Below, in pieces: positions 6,631 to 14,641 of a DNA stretch of 26,585 nucleotides. This stretch comes from JBDHZK01 sp039811865. GTDB lineage: Bacteria > Actinomycetota > Actinomycetes > Propionibacteriales > Propionibacteriaceae. Where the stretch lies: NCBI GenBank assembly GCA_039811865.1, contig JBDHZK010000021.1, forward strand, positions 1-26,585, written 5' to 3'. Every line of letters begins with the position of its first letter. Within the stretch, counting starts at the first letter, position 1. Under the pieces are notes generated by a model. It made no database searches and was not told the DNA's origin. It worked only from the letters and a program-made list of their open reading frames with translations. A program made the translations under genes and the position numbers.

Positions 6631-9225
6631 CTAGGCGGTTTGCTCATCTCGGGCCAACGCGACGCCGACGCTCAACTGACCGTTGGCGATCGTCCAGGTG
6701 ATCTCACCGCTGATCCGGCCGACCGACCGCAGGTCCGCCTCGATCCCGCGGAGGCGCTCGATGACCTCCTGCTCCCCGGCGAAGGCGGCGCTTTGGACCT
6801 CCGTCTTCATGGACGCCTGCGCCTGGGTTTTCGCCCCGCGCAGTGCGACCAGTGCGGCCGCCACATCGCCCAACAACGCCGGGTCGCCGGTCCGGACGAA
6901 CTCGTCCGCGCTTGGCCAGGCCGCCAGGTGTACCGATCCGGGCTGCCACCACGACCAGACCTCCTCGGTGACATAGGGCATGAACGGCGCGAACAGCCGC
7001 AACTGCACGCGCAGCGCGAACGCCAGTGCGTTGTGGGCCGACGCCGCGGCCTCCTCGCCGTGGGCGCCGTAGGCGCGTTCCTTGACCAGTTCGAGGTAGT
7101 CGTCGCAGAACGACCAGAAGAAGCGCTCGGCCACCTCCAGGGCGGTGGTGTAGTCGAAGTCGTCGAAAGCCGCCGTCGCGTTCTCCACGACGACACGCAG
7201 CCCGGCGAGCATGGCGAGGTCGGCCGGCTCGGTGATCGCACCGGTGTCCAGGCTCGTCCCATAGCCGAGCACGAACTTGCTCGCGTTCAACACCTTCATC
7301 GCCAGTCGGCGACCGACCTTCATCTGGGTCTCGTCGAACGGTGAGTCCAGTCCGGGACGCGCCATCGCCGCCCGCCAGCGGACAGCGTCCGCGCCGAACC
7401 GGTCCAAGACCTCGGTGGGCACGACCACGTTGCCGACCGACTTGCTCATCTTCTTGCGATCGGGGTCGACCACGAAACCCGAGATGGTAGCCCGCCGCCA
7501 CGGCAGCGTCCCGAACTCGTAGTAGGAGCGCACCACCCGGCTGAACAGCCAGGTCCGGATGATGTCGTGGGCCTGGGGCGCGATGTCCATTGGGAAGGTG
7601 AGGCGGAACAGTTCGGGGTCGCTCTCCCACCCACAGGCGATCTCCGGGGTGAGCGACGAAGTTGCCCAGGTGTCCATGACATCGGGATCGCCGGTGAACC
7701 CACTGGGGACGCCGCGCTGGTCGGCGCCGAAGCCCGCCGGGACGTCCGTCGACGGGTCGACCGGCAACTGGGCCTCGGTGGGCACCAGGGGCGCGCTGTA
7801 GTCGGGTTCCCCGTCGGCGTCCAAGCGGTACCAAACCGGGAAGGGGACGCCGAAGAATCGCTGCCGGGAGATCAGCCAGTCACCGTTGAGGCCGTTCACC
7901 CAGTTGGCGTAGCGGTGCCGCATGTGCTCGGGAACCCAGGCCAGTTCCTCGCCCAGGGCCAGGAAGGTTCGTTTGAGGGCGTCGTCGCGCCCGCCGTTGG
8001 CGATGTACCACTGCCGGGTCGAGACGATCTCGAGCGGTTTGTCGCCCTTCTCGTAGAAGTTCGTCATGCGCTTGGTCGGCTTTGGCTCACCCTCGAGGTA
8101 GCCGCCTTGGCGCAGCAGCGCCACGGTCGCCTCCCGCGCCGAGAAGGGGGTCTTGCCAGCCAACTGGGCGTACGCGGTGCCGTCCGGCAGCCATTCCGGA
8201 GTCTCGGACTGTAGGCGTCCGTCGCGGTTGATCACGGTGCGAGTCGGGAGCCGCAGTTCACGCCACCAGATGACATCGGTGAGGTCGCCGAAGGTGCAGC
8301 ACATGGCGATGCCGGCGCCCTTGTCCGGCTCCGCGGCCGGGTGAGCTAGCACAGGAATCTCGACCCCGAAGACCGGGGAGCGCACCGTCTTGCCGAACAG
8401 GGGCTGGTAGCGCTCGTCGTCGGGGTGGGCGATCAGGGCACACACGCTGACCAGCAACTCCGGCCGCGTGGTTTCGATGTGGACCGGGCCGGACTCGCCC
8501 TGGAAGGCCACCCGGTAGTAGTGGCCGGGGTATTCCCGAGCCTCCAACTCGGCCTGGGCGACCGCGGTGGAGAAGGTGACGTCCCACAGCGTCGGAGCCT
8601 CCGACAGGTAGGCCTCGCCGCGCGCCAGGTTGCGCAGGAACGCCCGCTGCGCGACGGCGATGGAGGAGTCCGAGATCGTCGTGTACAGCCGCGACCAGTC
8701 GACACTCAGCCCAAGGGTGCGCCACAACTGCTCGAACACCTGCTCGTCCACGCCCGTGAGTTCGTGGCACAGCTCGATGAAGTTGCGCCGGCTGATCGCC
8801 ACCTGACGCTTGGGGTCCGGCTTGGCCGGTGGAGTGAAGTCGGGGTCGTAGGGCACCGACGGCACGCAGCGCACGCCGTAGAAGTTCTGCACCCGACGTT
8901 CGGTCGGCAGCCCGTTGTCGTCCCAACCCATGGGGTAGAAAACCTGCTTGCCGCGCATCCGTTGGTAGCGGGCGATCAGGTCGGTGTGGGTGTATGAGAA
9001 CACGTGACCCACGTGCAGTGACCCGGACACCGTCGGCGGCGGCGTGTCGATGCTGAAGACCTGGTCTCGCGAGGCGGGGCGCTCGAACGAGTACGTCCCC
9101 TCCTCGGCCCAGGCCTTGGACCACTTGGCCTCCAGGCCCTCCAACGCCACCCGCTCCGGTACCGCCTGGCCCGAGTGGGTCGTGGTGGTCGGGTCGGTCC
9201 TGGCGTCGACAGTCATGGGCGGCAT
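6631..9225 (-). CDS. valS: Valyl-tRNA synthetase
   Basis: This cytosolic class I synthetase charges tRNA-Val and edits mischarged threonine. The 864-residue protein has the HIGH signature as HVGH at 71-74 (TVSGSLHVGHVFSYTHTD), the WDDNG motif typical of this ValS group, an inserted editing domain, and KMSKS at 592-596. The anticodon-binding helical domain occupies roughly 640-780, and a short C-terminal domain follows. The ATG at 9225 follows GGGAGG with a 9-nt gap. The ATG at 9216 is too far from that ribosome site. It lies upstream of folC as in Streptomyces, but here on the opposite strand to folC and separated from it by a two-gene membrane redox unit. Only a weak hairpin (6606-6617) is visible after the stop. 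Confidence 0.96.
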   Translation of the reverse strand: MPPMTVDARTDPTTTTHSGQAVPERVALEGLEAKWSKAWAEEGTYSFERPASRDQVFSIDTPPPTVSGSLHVGHVFSYTHTDLIARYQRMRGKQVFYPMGWDDNGLPTERRVQNFYGVRCVPSVPYDPDFTPPAKPDPKRQVAISRRNFIELCHELTGVDEQVFEQLWRTLGLSVDWSRLYTTISDSSIAVAQRAFLRNLARGEAYLSEAPTLWDVTFSTAVAQAELEAREYPGHYYRVAFQGESGPVHIETTRPELLVSVCALIAHPDDERYQPLFGKTVRSPVFGVEIPVLAHPAAEPDKGAGIAMCCTFGDLTDVIWWRELRLPTRTVINRDGRLQSETPEWLPDGTAYAQLAGKTPFSAREATVALLRQGGYLEGEPKPTKRMTNFYEKGDKPLEIVSTRQWYIANGGRDDALKRTFLALGEELAWVPEHMRHRYANWVNGLNGDWLISRQRFFGVPFPVWYRLDADGEPDYSAPLVPTEAQLPVDPSTDVPAGFGADQRGVPSGFTGDPDVMDTWATSSLTPEIACGWESDPELFRLTFPMDIAPQAHDIIRTWLFSRVVRSYYEFGTLPWRRATISGFVVDPDRKKMSKSVGNVVVPTEVLDRFGADAVRWRAAMARPGLDSPFDETQMKVGRRLAMKVLNASKFVLGYGTSLDTGAITEPADLAMLAGLRVVVENATAAFDDFDYTTALEVAERFFWSFCDDYLELVKERAYGAHGEEAAASAHNALAFALRVQLRLFAPFMPYVTEEVWSWWQPGSVHLAAWPSADEFVRTGDPALLGDVAAALVALRGAKTQAQASMKTEVQSAAFAGEQEVIERLRGIEADLRSVGRISGEITWTIANGQLSVGVALARDEQTA

Positions 9226-9280
9226 CTTATTGAGCCTCCCAACCCTGGTTGCGCACGTATCAGGTCGCCACCTTCTCGGC

Positions 9281-10198
9281 TCAGCGGGCGGCGGCGGCCT
9301 GCTCGAGGATGAACGCCTTGAGACCGGACGCCTCCTGCGGCAGCAGCTTGTTGTCGACCGTCTTGCCGTTGACCGTGATCGTCGGCGTGCCCGTGATGCC
9401 GGCCTTGGTGGCGGCCTCGTCGGTGCCCTTCACATAGTCTGCGGTGGCTCGGCTGTCGTAGCACTGCTGGAACTTGACCAGGTTGTCCCCGGTGATCCCG
9501 GCGGCAGCCGGAATGTCCACCCGGATCTGCTGCTCGGTGTAACCAGCGCCCTCCTGCAGCGGCTGATTGAGGTAGGTCTGGTCATGGTAGGGGGCGTACT
9601 TGCCGACCGTGTCGGCGCAGGCGGCGGCGATCGCGGCCCGGGTGGACGAGTTGTTGCCGAGTTTTACGTCCAGGAACGTCATCGTGTTGTACTGCAGCGA
9701 GATCTCGCCGCTGGCCGCAAGTTTCTCGAACTCCGCACCGAAGTAGGCCTCGAGCGCTCGGCACGACGGGCACTGGTAGTCCAGGTAGATCGCCACCTTG
9801 GGGACGCCCGGCTTGGCCTTCCCCTTGTCCACCAGGATCCCGACCTTGTCGTCGGTAGCGCTGGGCGGCACGATCTGGGCGCCGCCGGGGACGGCCGTCG
9901 CACCCGGCGTGACCTTCGGCTGGTTCTGGATGAAGACGACCACGAACACCACGACCAGGAGCGCGGCCACCACCCCCGCTCCGACACCGACGATCCGGTT
10001 GAACCGCTGCTGCTTGGCGGCCGCCTCCTGCTGGGCCCGAAGGCGGGCGCGGCTGCTGGCGGCGGACACCGCCGGACCCTTGCCCGAAACACCGGTCTTG
10101 GCACCCGACTTCGCGGCCGTCCTGCCCGAAGCGGCCGGCTTGGACCCGGGCTTTCCGCGGACGACGGTCTTGTCGGGATCGGTGTCGCTCGAACTCAT
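9281..10198 (-). CDS. Membrane-anchored DsbA-like thioredoxin-fold protein
   Basis: This is a predicted disulphide oxidoreductase acting outside the membrane, 305 residues long. The first 65 residues are a basic, Ala/Ser/Lys-rich cytosolic tail. A single membrane helix spans about 69-90. The thioredoxin fold has the active site CPSC (Cys143, Cys146), a helical insertion, and the cis-proline motif TGTP with Pro272. Extra cysteines at 194 and 246 could form a structural disulphide. The ATG at 10198 overlaps the stop of the upstream MauE-like gene by 4 nt (ATGA), so the two are translationally coupled. Family members oxidise secreted proteins. The partner that regenerates this one is probably the coupled membrane protein, by inference. 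A VKOR is not seen here. Confidence 0.88.
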   Translation of the reverse strand: MSSSDTDPDKTVVRGKPGSKPAASGRTAAKSGAKTGVSGKGPAVSAASSRARLRAQQEAAAKQQRFNRIVGVGAGVVAALLVVVFVVVFIQNQPKVTPGATAVPGGAQIVPPSATDDKVGILVDKGKAKPGVPKVAIYLDYQCPSCRALEAYFGAEFEKLAASGEISLQYNTMTFLDVKLGNNSSTRAAIAAACADTVGKYAPYHDQTYLNQPLQEGAGYTEQQIRVDIPAAAGITGDNLVKFQQCYDSRATADYVKGTDEAATKAGITGTPTITVNGKTVDNKLLPQEASGLKAFILEQAAAAR

Positions 10199-10761
10199 GC
10201 GGGCTCCTTCTCCGTCTGTGTGGCCGGCGCGCCGGTCGGCTCTGGCTCGTCGTCGACGAGCGCCTCGATTTCGGCCGGCCGGAACAACCAATTGTCGATC
10301 GCCCAGGGCGTGCGCGGCCGGATCGTCAGCCACAGGCCCAGAGCGGCCAGACCGACGTCCCGGGCGATCTCTGCCGGGTACTGCGTCTTGGCCGCGTCGA
10401 TCTCCCCGCCGTTGCCGAAGCAACCGCAGTCGATGGAGAGTCCGCGCGCCCAGACGCTCGCGATTCCGGCGATGAAGACGACCATCAGCACCGTCCCGCC
10501 GATCGCCGACACTCGGGTGAACAGACCCACCAGCAGCGCCAGGCCCAGCGCGATCTCCAACAGCGGCAGGCCGTAACCCACGATGCGCAGAAGCTCGTAA
10601 GGCACCAACTTGTAGGCGCGGACGTCCAGCACTGAGCGCTCCAGGTTGCCGACCTTCATGGCTCCGGCGACCAGCAGAACTCCGCCCAGGATCAGCCGGG
10701 CGACCAATCCGACCCAGTCCCGCCAGTCCCGCGCAGCGTGAATGGCAGGGTTGATCGGCAC
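10195..10761 (-). CDS. MauE/DoxX-family integral membrane protein
   Basis: This is a predicted polytopic membrane protein of 188 residues with about four helices (roughly 17-36, 60-80, 85-105 and 132-150). It has the paired cysteines of DCGCFG (Cys112, Cys114), a pattern found in MauE-like proteins thought to handle redox equivalents at the membrane. The C-terminal tail is acidic and hydrophilic. I chose the GTG at 10761 because TATGCT on the same strand ends 6 nt earlier, giving a leaderless start. Starts at 10782 (GTG) and 10806 (TTG) remain open but would lie upstream of or inside the promoter. It is coupled to the DsbA-like gene by a 4-nt overlap, which supports a shared role in disulphide chemistry. 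Substrate and direction of electron flow are unknown. Confidence 0.8.
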   Translation of the reverse strand: MPINPAIHAARDWRDWVGLVARLILGGVLLVAGAMKVGNLERSVLDVRAYKLVPYELLRIVGYGLPLLEIALGLALLVGLFTRVSAIGGTVLMVVFIAGIASVWARGLSIDCGCFGNGGEIDAAKTQYPAEIARDVGLAALGLWLTIRPRTPWAIDNWLFRPAEIEALVDDEPEPTGAPATQTEKEPA

Positions 10762-10767
10762 GAGCAG

Positions 10768-10804
10768 AGCATACCCGGGCACGATGCGCCGCTCCCGGAG
10801 CGGC
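10768..10804 (-). promoter_or_regulatory. Promoter and palindrome upstream of the MauE/DsbA pair
   Basis: On the minus strand TATGCT (10773-10768) ends 6 nt before the GTG at 10761. GCCGCTCC-C-GGAGCGGC (10788-10804), a perfect inverted repeat with 8-bp arms, lies 14 nt further upstream and covers the -35 position. This could be a regulator site or simply a hairpin. The divergent folC promoter lies about 100 nt away. Confidence 0.4.
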
Positions 10805-10905
10805 AAGGCCGGACGGACACTCGGCGGTCAGTGCCGGTTCGAGGGCGGGCCGGACACCGGCGGCCGGGCGTCCCGGGCGCCGACGCCTCGTCCTCTCGGC
10901 CGCAT

Positions 10906-10911
10906 TAGGCT
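10906..10911 (+). promoter_or_regulatory. folC -10 element, probably leaderless
   Basis: TAGGCT ends 8 nt before the ATG at 10920. No Shine-Dalgarno sequence lies between them and no -35 hexamer is apparent. Confidence 0.5.
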
Positions 10912-10919
10912 TTGGGCCC

Positions 10920-12251
10920 ATGAGCCACGCCAGCATCGTCGCCGCGCTCCAATCGCGCTGGCCGGAGCACCGGGTGGCGCCCACCCTGGGGCGCATCGAG
11001 GCCCTTTGCGACCTGATGGGGGAGCCGCAGCGCTCCTACGGGGTCATCCAGGTGGCCGGTACCAACGGCAAGGGCAGCACCGCAATCATGATCGACGCGC
11101 TGCTGCGTTCGATGGGGCTGCGGACCGGCCGCGTTTCCAGCCCCCACTTGGTTGACGTCACCGAGCGGATCTGCATCGACGGCCAGCCGATCTCGGCCGA
11201 ACTCTTCGACGAGACTTGGGCCGCGATCGAACCCTTGGTGCAACTTGTGGACGAGCGACGCATCGACGGCGTCGAAATGACGTTCTTCGAGGTGATCACC
11301 GGGATGGCGTTCGCCGCCTTCGCCGACGCACCGGTGGACGTCGCAATCGTCGAGGTGGGCCTGGGTGGCACCTGGGACGCCACCAACGTGGCCGACGCCC
11401 AGGTTGCCGTCATCTGCCCGATCGACCTGGACCACACGCACATCCTGGGCAAGACAGTCGCCGAGATCGCCGGTGAGAAGGCTGGGATCATCAAGCCCGG
11501 TGCGCACGCGATCCTGGCCGGGCAGCAACCCGAGGCGGCCGCCGTCCTGCTCGCCCGCTGCGCCGAGGTGGGGGCGCTACCGCATCGCGAGGGCATCGAC
11601 TTCGGCCTGCTCGAGCGGCAGGTCGCCATCGGCGGGCAGTTGCTTCGGCTCAACGGCGCAGACGGCCCTGTGGGTGAGCTGTTCCTACCGCTACACGGTG
11701 CGCACATGGCCCAAAACGCCGCCCTCGCGCTGGCGGCGGTGGAGGCGTTCGCGGGCCTGCGAGCCCTGTCGGCTGAGGTGATCGCCGATGGGTTCGCCGA
11801 CGTCGTGGCCCCGGCCCGACTGGAACTCGCCCGGACCTCACCGCCCATCGTCATCGACACTGCCCACAACCCGCACGGCGCAAGGGCCACCATGTCCGCG
11901 CTCGACGAGGCGTTCGCGTTCGCCCCCTTGATCGGGGTGGTCGCCATGATGGCGGACAAGGATGTCGAGGGAGTTCTGCGCGTCTTCGCAGACGAGATGT
12001 CCGCAATCGTGGCGACGCAGGTCTCCTCCACCGGCCGTGGGCTGAGCGCGGAGCGCCTGGCCGAGGTGGCGGGCGGCATGATCGGCGACGACCGGGTCAG
12101 CGCAGTGCCGGCCATGGCGGACGCGATCGAGGAGGCCGTCCGGTTGGCCGACGAGGCCGGGCCCGGCGCCGGCATCCTGATCGCCGGCTCGGTGATCGCC
12201 GCCGGTGAGGCTCGCGCGCTTCTGGTCCCAGCCAAAGCGGAAACGTCGTGA
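10920..12251 (+). CDS. folC: Bifunctional folylpolyglutamate/dihydrofolate synthase
   Basis: FolC adds glutamates to folates and, in many bacteria, also joins glutamate to dihydropteroate. It is a cytosolic Mur-ligase-like ATP enzyme. The 443-residue protein has the P-loop GTNGKGST at 47-54, the SSPHLVDVTERI segment that binds folate, GLGGTWDATN, the central HTHILG and KAGIIKPG motifs, and the C-terminal DTAHNPHGA motif. It begins a leaderless transcript and overlaps the DUF4233 gene by 4 nt (GTGA). The order folC-DUF4233-ndk is a conserved actinobacterial unit. Whether it has both synthase activities cannot be told from sequence alone. Confidence 0.95.
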   Translation: MSHASIVAALQSRWPEHRVAPTLGRIEALCDLMGEPQRSYGVIQVAGTNGKGSTAIMIDALLRSMGLRTGRVSSPHLVDVTERICIDGQPISAELFDETWAAIEPLVQLVDERRIDGVEMTFFEVITGMAFAAFADAPVDVAIVEVGLGGTWDATNVADAQVAVICPIDLDHTHILGKTVAEIAGEKAGIIKPGAHAILAGQQPEAAAVLLARCAEVGALPHREGIDFGLLERQVAIGGQLLRLNGADGPVGELFLPLHGAHMAQNAALALAAVEAFAGLRALSAEVIADGFADVVAPARLELARTSPPIVIDTAHNPHGARATMSALDEAFAFAPLIGVVAMMADKDVEGVLRVFADEMSAIVATQVSSTGRGLSAERLAEVAGGMIGDDRVSAVPAMADAIEEAVRLADEAGPGAGILIAGSVIAAGEARALLVPAKAETS

Positions 12252-12586
12252 GACTGGCGGCGAGCAACCCCATGGCGCGGGTGCTGCGGGTGCTGCTCGG
12301 CTTCGAGGTGGTGGTGTTCGGACTGGCCGTGCCCGGAATGATCCAGGTGGACGGACTCGCCCCGGCGGTCGCCTTTGCAACGGCGGGCGTGGGTGCCTTG
12401 ATCGCGGTGGTCGCGGCGGCCACGCTGCGGCGAGGGTGGGGCTATCCGCTGGGGTGGCTCACCCAGGTGGCTGGCGTCGCGCTGGGCATCCTCACGCCGA
12501 TGATGTATCTGGCCGGCGGCATGTTCGCGCTGTTGTGGGTCGTCACCTTCGTCCTCGGGCGCAAGCTGGACCAGAAGGCCGCTTGA
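12248..12586 (+). CDS. DUF4233 small membrane protein
   Basis: This small membrane protein of 112 residues has about four hydrophobic segments (LRVLLGFEVVVFGLAV, AVAFATAGVGALIAVV, LGWLTQVAGVALGILTP and MFALLWVVTFVLG) and a basic C-terminal end. DUF4233 proteins occur between folC and ndk in many actinobacteria, and none has a proven function that I know of. The GTG at 12248 overlaps the folC stop by 4 nt, so translation is coupled. The ATG at 12272 is an alternative start that would still keep all membrane segments. Strict co-occurrence with folC hints at a role linked to folate or nucleotide supply, but that is only context. Confidence 0.85.
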   Translation: MRLAASNPMARVLRVLLGFEVVVFGLAVPGMIQVDGLAPAVAFATAGVGALIAVVAAATLRRGWGYPLGWLTQVAGVALGILTPMMYLAGGMFALLWVVTFVLGRKLDQKAA

Positions 12587-12633
12587 GCCAGATTTGGGTG
12601 TGGATAGGCGCGGAGACGCTCGGGGCAGCGTCA

Positions 12634-12639
12634 TAGGGT
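12634..12639 (+). promoter_or_regulatory. ndk -10 element, probably leaderless
   Basis: TAGGGT ends 6 nt before the ATG of ndk at 12646. No ribosome-binding sequence fits in the gap. It would give ndk its own transcript in addition to read-through from folC-DUF4233. Confidence 0.55.
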
Positions 12640-12645
12640 TCGGGC

Positions 12646-13059
12646 ATGAGCGAAGTGCAGCGCACCCTGGTGTTGTTGAAGCCTGACGCGGTGCGTCGTG
12701 GCCTGGTCGGCGAGATCATCGGCCGATACGAGGCGAAGGGGCTTTCCATCGTGGCGATGGAGCAGCGCCTGATCGACTCGGCGCAGTCCGACCGGCACTA
12801 CTTCGAGCACGTGGAACGCCCGTTCTATCCCGCTCTGCGGGAGTTCATCACCTCCGGACCGCTGATCGCGGCCGTCCTGGAGGGGCCCAGCGCGATCGAC
12901 GCGGTGCGAAACCTCAACGGGCCGACGGACGGGGTGAGCGCCCCCGCAGGTTCGATCCGCGGGGATTTCGCATTGTCGAACCGGGAGAACCTAGTGCACG
13001 CCTCGGATTCGACCGAAGCGGCGGCGCGCGAGATCTCCCTTTGGTTCCCGAGCCTGTGA
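12646..13059 (+). CDS. ndk: Nucleoside diphosphate kinase
   Basis: Ndk moves the gamma phosphate of ATP to nucleoside diphosphates through a phosphohistidine, balancing NTP and dNTP pools in the cytosol. The catalytic histidine is His118 in NLVHASDS, the family signature. Other conserved parts are TLVLLKPDAVRRGL at the N-terminus, RPFYP and SIRGDFAL. The 137-residue length is standard. The segment before SIRGDF reads DGVSAPAG rather than the more usual form with A-x-PGT, a mild deviation. The stop codon overlaps the ATG of the following CPBP gene by one base (TGATG), so both are likely co-transcribed. Confidence 0.96.
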   Translation: MSEVQRTLVLLKPDAVRRGLVGEIIGRYEAKGLSIVAMEQRLIDSAQSDRHYFEHVERPFYPALREFITSGPLIAAVLEGPSAIDAVRNLNGPTDGVSAPAGSIRGDFALSNRENLVHASDSTEAAAREISLWFPSL

Positions 13060-14630
13060 TGACCGGCCCGGCGTCCCCGACCTCTGGTGGCTGGCACGGC
13101 GCGCCCGGCCACGAACCGCCACCGATGGTGCCTCCGGATCGGCTCGTCCCGGGTAAGCCGGCCAAGCCGCAGCCGCAACCACCGAAGCCGGATCGTCCCG
13201 CCCCGAAGCCCAGGGATGCCCCTGGCGCGGGCCCGAGCGCTCCCGGTGGTTGGCATGGGGCGCCGGGGCATGAGGCTCCGCCGATGGTGCCGGGGGGTTG
13301 GGCTGCGCCGTCGGGGGCCGGTCCGGTCGCCGAGGGTGGCGGTGGTTGGCATGGGGCGCCGGGGCATGAGGCTCCGCCGATGGTGCCGGGGGGTTGGGCT
13401 GCGCCGTCGGGGGCTGGCCCGGTCGCTGCGGGTGGCGGTGGTTGGCATGGGGCGCCGGGGCATGAAGCTCCGCCGATGGTGCCGGCCGGGACGGCGCACC
13501 TCGCGCCGGACGTGGGCGGGCAGAGTTCGGCAGGCGGGCCGGGGGCGGGCCACTACGGCGGACCGCCAGGTCCGAAATGGGGGACCGATCCAAGTCCTGG
13601 AACCGCGTTCCTAGTGGCCCCGCTGGTGAAGCCGCCGCAGTTGCCGGTGGAACTGCGCGAGTACCACGAGTTCTATCGCGCCCCGGCGAATCGCTGGTGG
13701 AAGCCGCTGGTCGCGATCCTGACGGCGACGGCCGCGTGGTTCCTCGCCACCATCGTGGTGATGCTGATCGCCTGGCTACTGGACCCGTCCATCGTCGGCG
13801 GCACGCCCTCGAAGCCGGACCTGAAAATCACCCCGATCGCTTTTCTCGCGAACAACGTGGCCATCGCACTCGCGGTGCCGATCAGTTACCTCACCCAGTG
13901 GCTCGTCTTCGGGCAGCGACCGAAGTGGCTGTCCTCGGTGGTGGGGGGATTCCGCTGGGGATGGTTCGGGCGCTGCGTGGTCATCTTGTTGCCCCTGTGG
14001 GTCGCCATGCTGGCCGTGGAGATCCTGATTTCGGGTGAGGGCCTGAGCGGGCTTGCGCCCAACTCGAACACGATCCTTCTGGCCGTGGGCATCTTGCTGA
14101 CGACGCCGTTCCAGGCAGCCGGAGAGGAACTCGCCTTGCGTGGGCTGATGACCCGGTCGCTGGCGGCTTGGATCCCCAACCGCCAGGTCGGCCTGATCCT
14201 CGCCGCGATCGTCACCTCGGTCGCGTTCGCCGCGCTTCACGGCGCCGGCGACCCCTGGCTGAACGCTTTCTACCTGATCTTCGCGGTTGTCGCCACGGTG
14301 CTCGTTTGGCGCACGGGCGGACTCGAGGCGGCCATCGCCATGCACATCGTCAACAACCTGGTCGGCGAGGTCACGATGCCGTTCCGCGACATCAGCGGTG
14401 AGTTCGAACGTGGGCCGGGCACGGCCGATCCGACGATCCTGATCCAACTAGGCGTCATCGTGGTCGCGCTGGTGCTGTTGTTATGGCAGGCCAAGCGGCT
14501 GAAGCTGGTCCGCCAATCCGCTCCGGCCGCCCCCGGCGGCGTCCCGGCTGCACCGAGCGCGCCGCCCTCGTTGCCGGGAGAGCCATTCGGCCAGGCCCAA
14601 GGGGTGGGTTCGCGGGACGGCGTGTCGTAG
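13059..14630 (+). CDS. CPBP-family intramembrane metalloprotease with repeat-rich N-terminus
   Basis: This is a predicted membrane protease of the CPBP (Abi/CAAX-like) family, 523 residues. The first 180 or so residues are a hydrophilic, Pro/Gly/Trp/His-rich segment with four copies of GGWHGAPGHE(A/P)PPMVP, three of them in a 32-residue tandem repeat. About eight membrane helices follow. The family motifs are EELALRG (Glu356, Glu357, Arg361), FAALH (His394) and HIVNN (His429, Asn433), so the catalytic core looks intact. A Pro/Ala-rich tail ends the protein. The ATG at 13059 overlaps the ndk stop as TGATG. The substrate is unknown: bacterial members have been linked to bacteriocin immunity, protein processing or scaffolding. 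The stop codon is part of the next gene's -10 element. Confidence 0.85.
   Translation: MTGPASPTSGGWHGAPGHEPPPMVPPDRLVPGKPAKPQPQPPKPDRPAPKPRDAPGAGPSAPGGWHGAPGHEAPPMVPGGWAAPSGAGPVAEGGGGWHGAPGHEAPPMVPGGWAAPSGAGPVAAGGGGWHGAPGHEAPPMVPAGTAHLAPDVGGQSSAGGPGAGHYGGPPGPKWGTDPSPGTAFLVAPLVKPPQLPVELREYHEFYRAPANRWWKPLVAILTATAAWFLATIVVMLIAWLLDPSIVGGTPSKPDLKITPIAFLANNVAIALAVPISYLTQWLVFGQRPKWLSSVVGGFRWGWFGRCVVILLPLWVAMLAVEILISGEGLSGLAPNSNTILLAVGILLTTPFQAAGEELALRGLMTRSLAAWIPNRQVGLILAAIVTSVAFAALHGAGDPWLNAFYLIFAVVATVLVWRTGGLEAAIAMHIVNNLVGEVTMPFRDISGEFERGPGTADPTILIQLGVIVVALVLLLWQAKRLKLVRQSAPAAPGGVPAAPSAPPSLPGEPFGQAQGVGSRDGVS
13086..13485 (+). repeat. Coding tandem repeat in the CPBP gene (96-nt period)
   Basis: Units begin at 13245, 13341 and 13437, with the third matching for only about 49 nt (to 13485). 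A diverged fourth copy lies at 13086-13131. The first two full units differ at only about four positions. The period of 96 nt keeps the frame. The tandem units are full of GGG-GGGGGG runs and use GGG, CCG, CAT and GCT codons, whereas the diverged copy and flanking genes prefer C-ending codons. This points to recent expansion by slippage or recombination. Confidence 0.9.
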
Positions 14631-14633
14631 GGT
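14628..14633 (+). promoter_or_regulatory. -10 element of the TIGR03960 gene, probably leaderless
   Basis: TAGGGT ends 8 nt before the ATG at 14642. Its first three bases are the TAG stop codon of the CPBP gene. No Shine-Dalgarno sequence precedes the ATG. Confidence 0.5.
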
Positions 14634-14641
14634 TTGCGCCC

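Noticed and set aside
9044..10576. A 510-codon plus-strand frame across the DsbA/MauE genes
   Set aside because: It overlaps two coupled minus-strand genes with clear domains and has no family-like features.
13086..13485. CRISPR array in the 96-nt repeats
   Set aside because: The repeats are adjacent, in frame, without unique spacers, and lie inside a protein-coding gene with no cas genes nearby.
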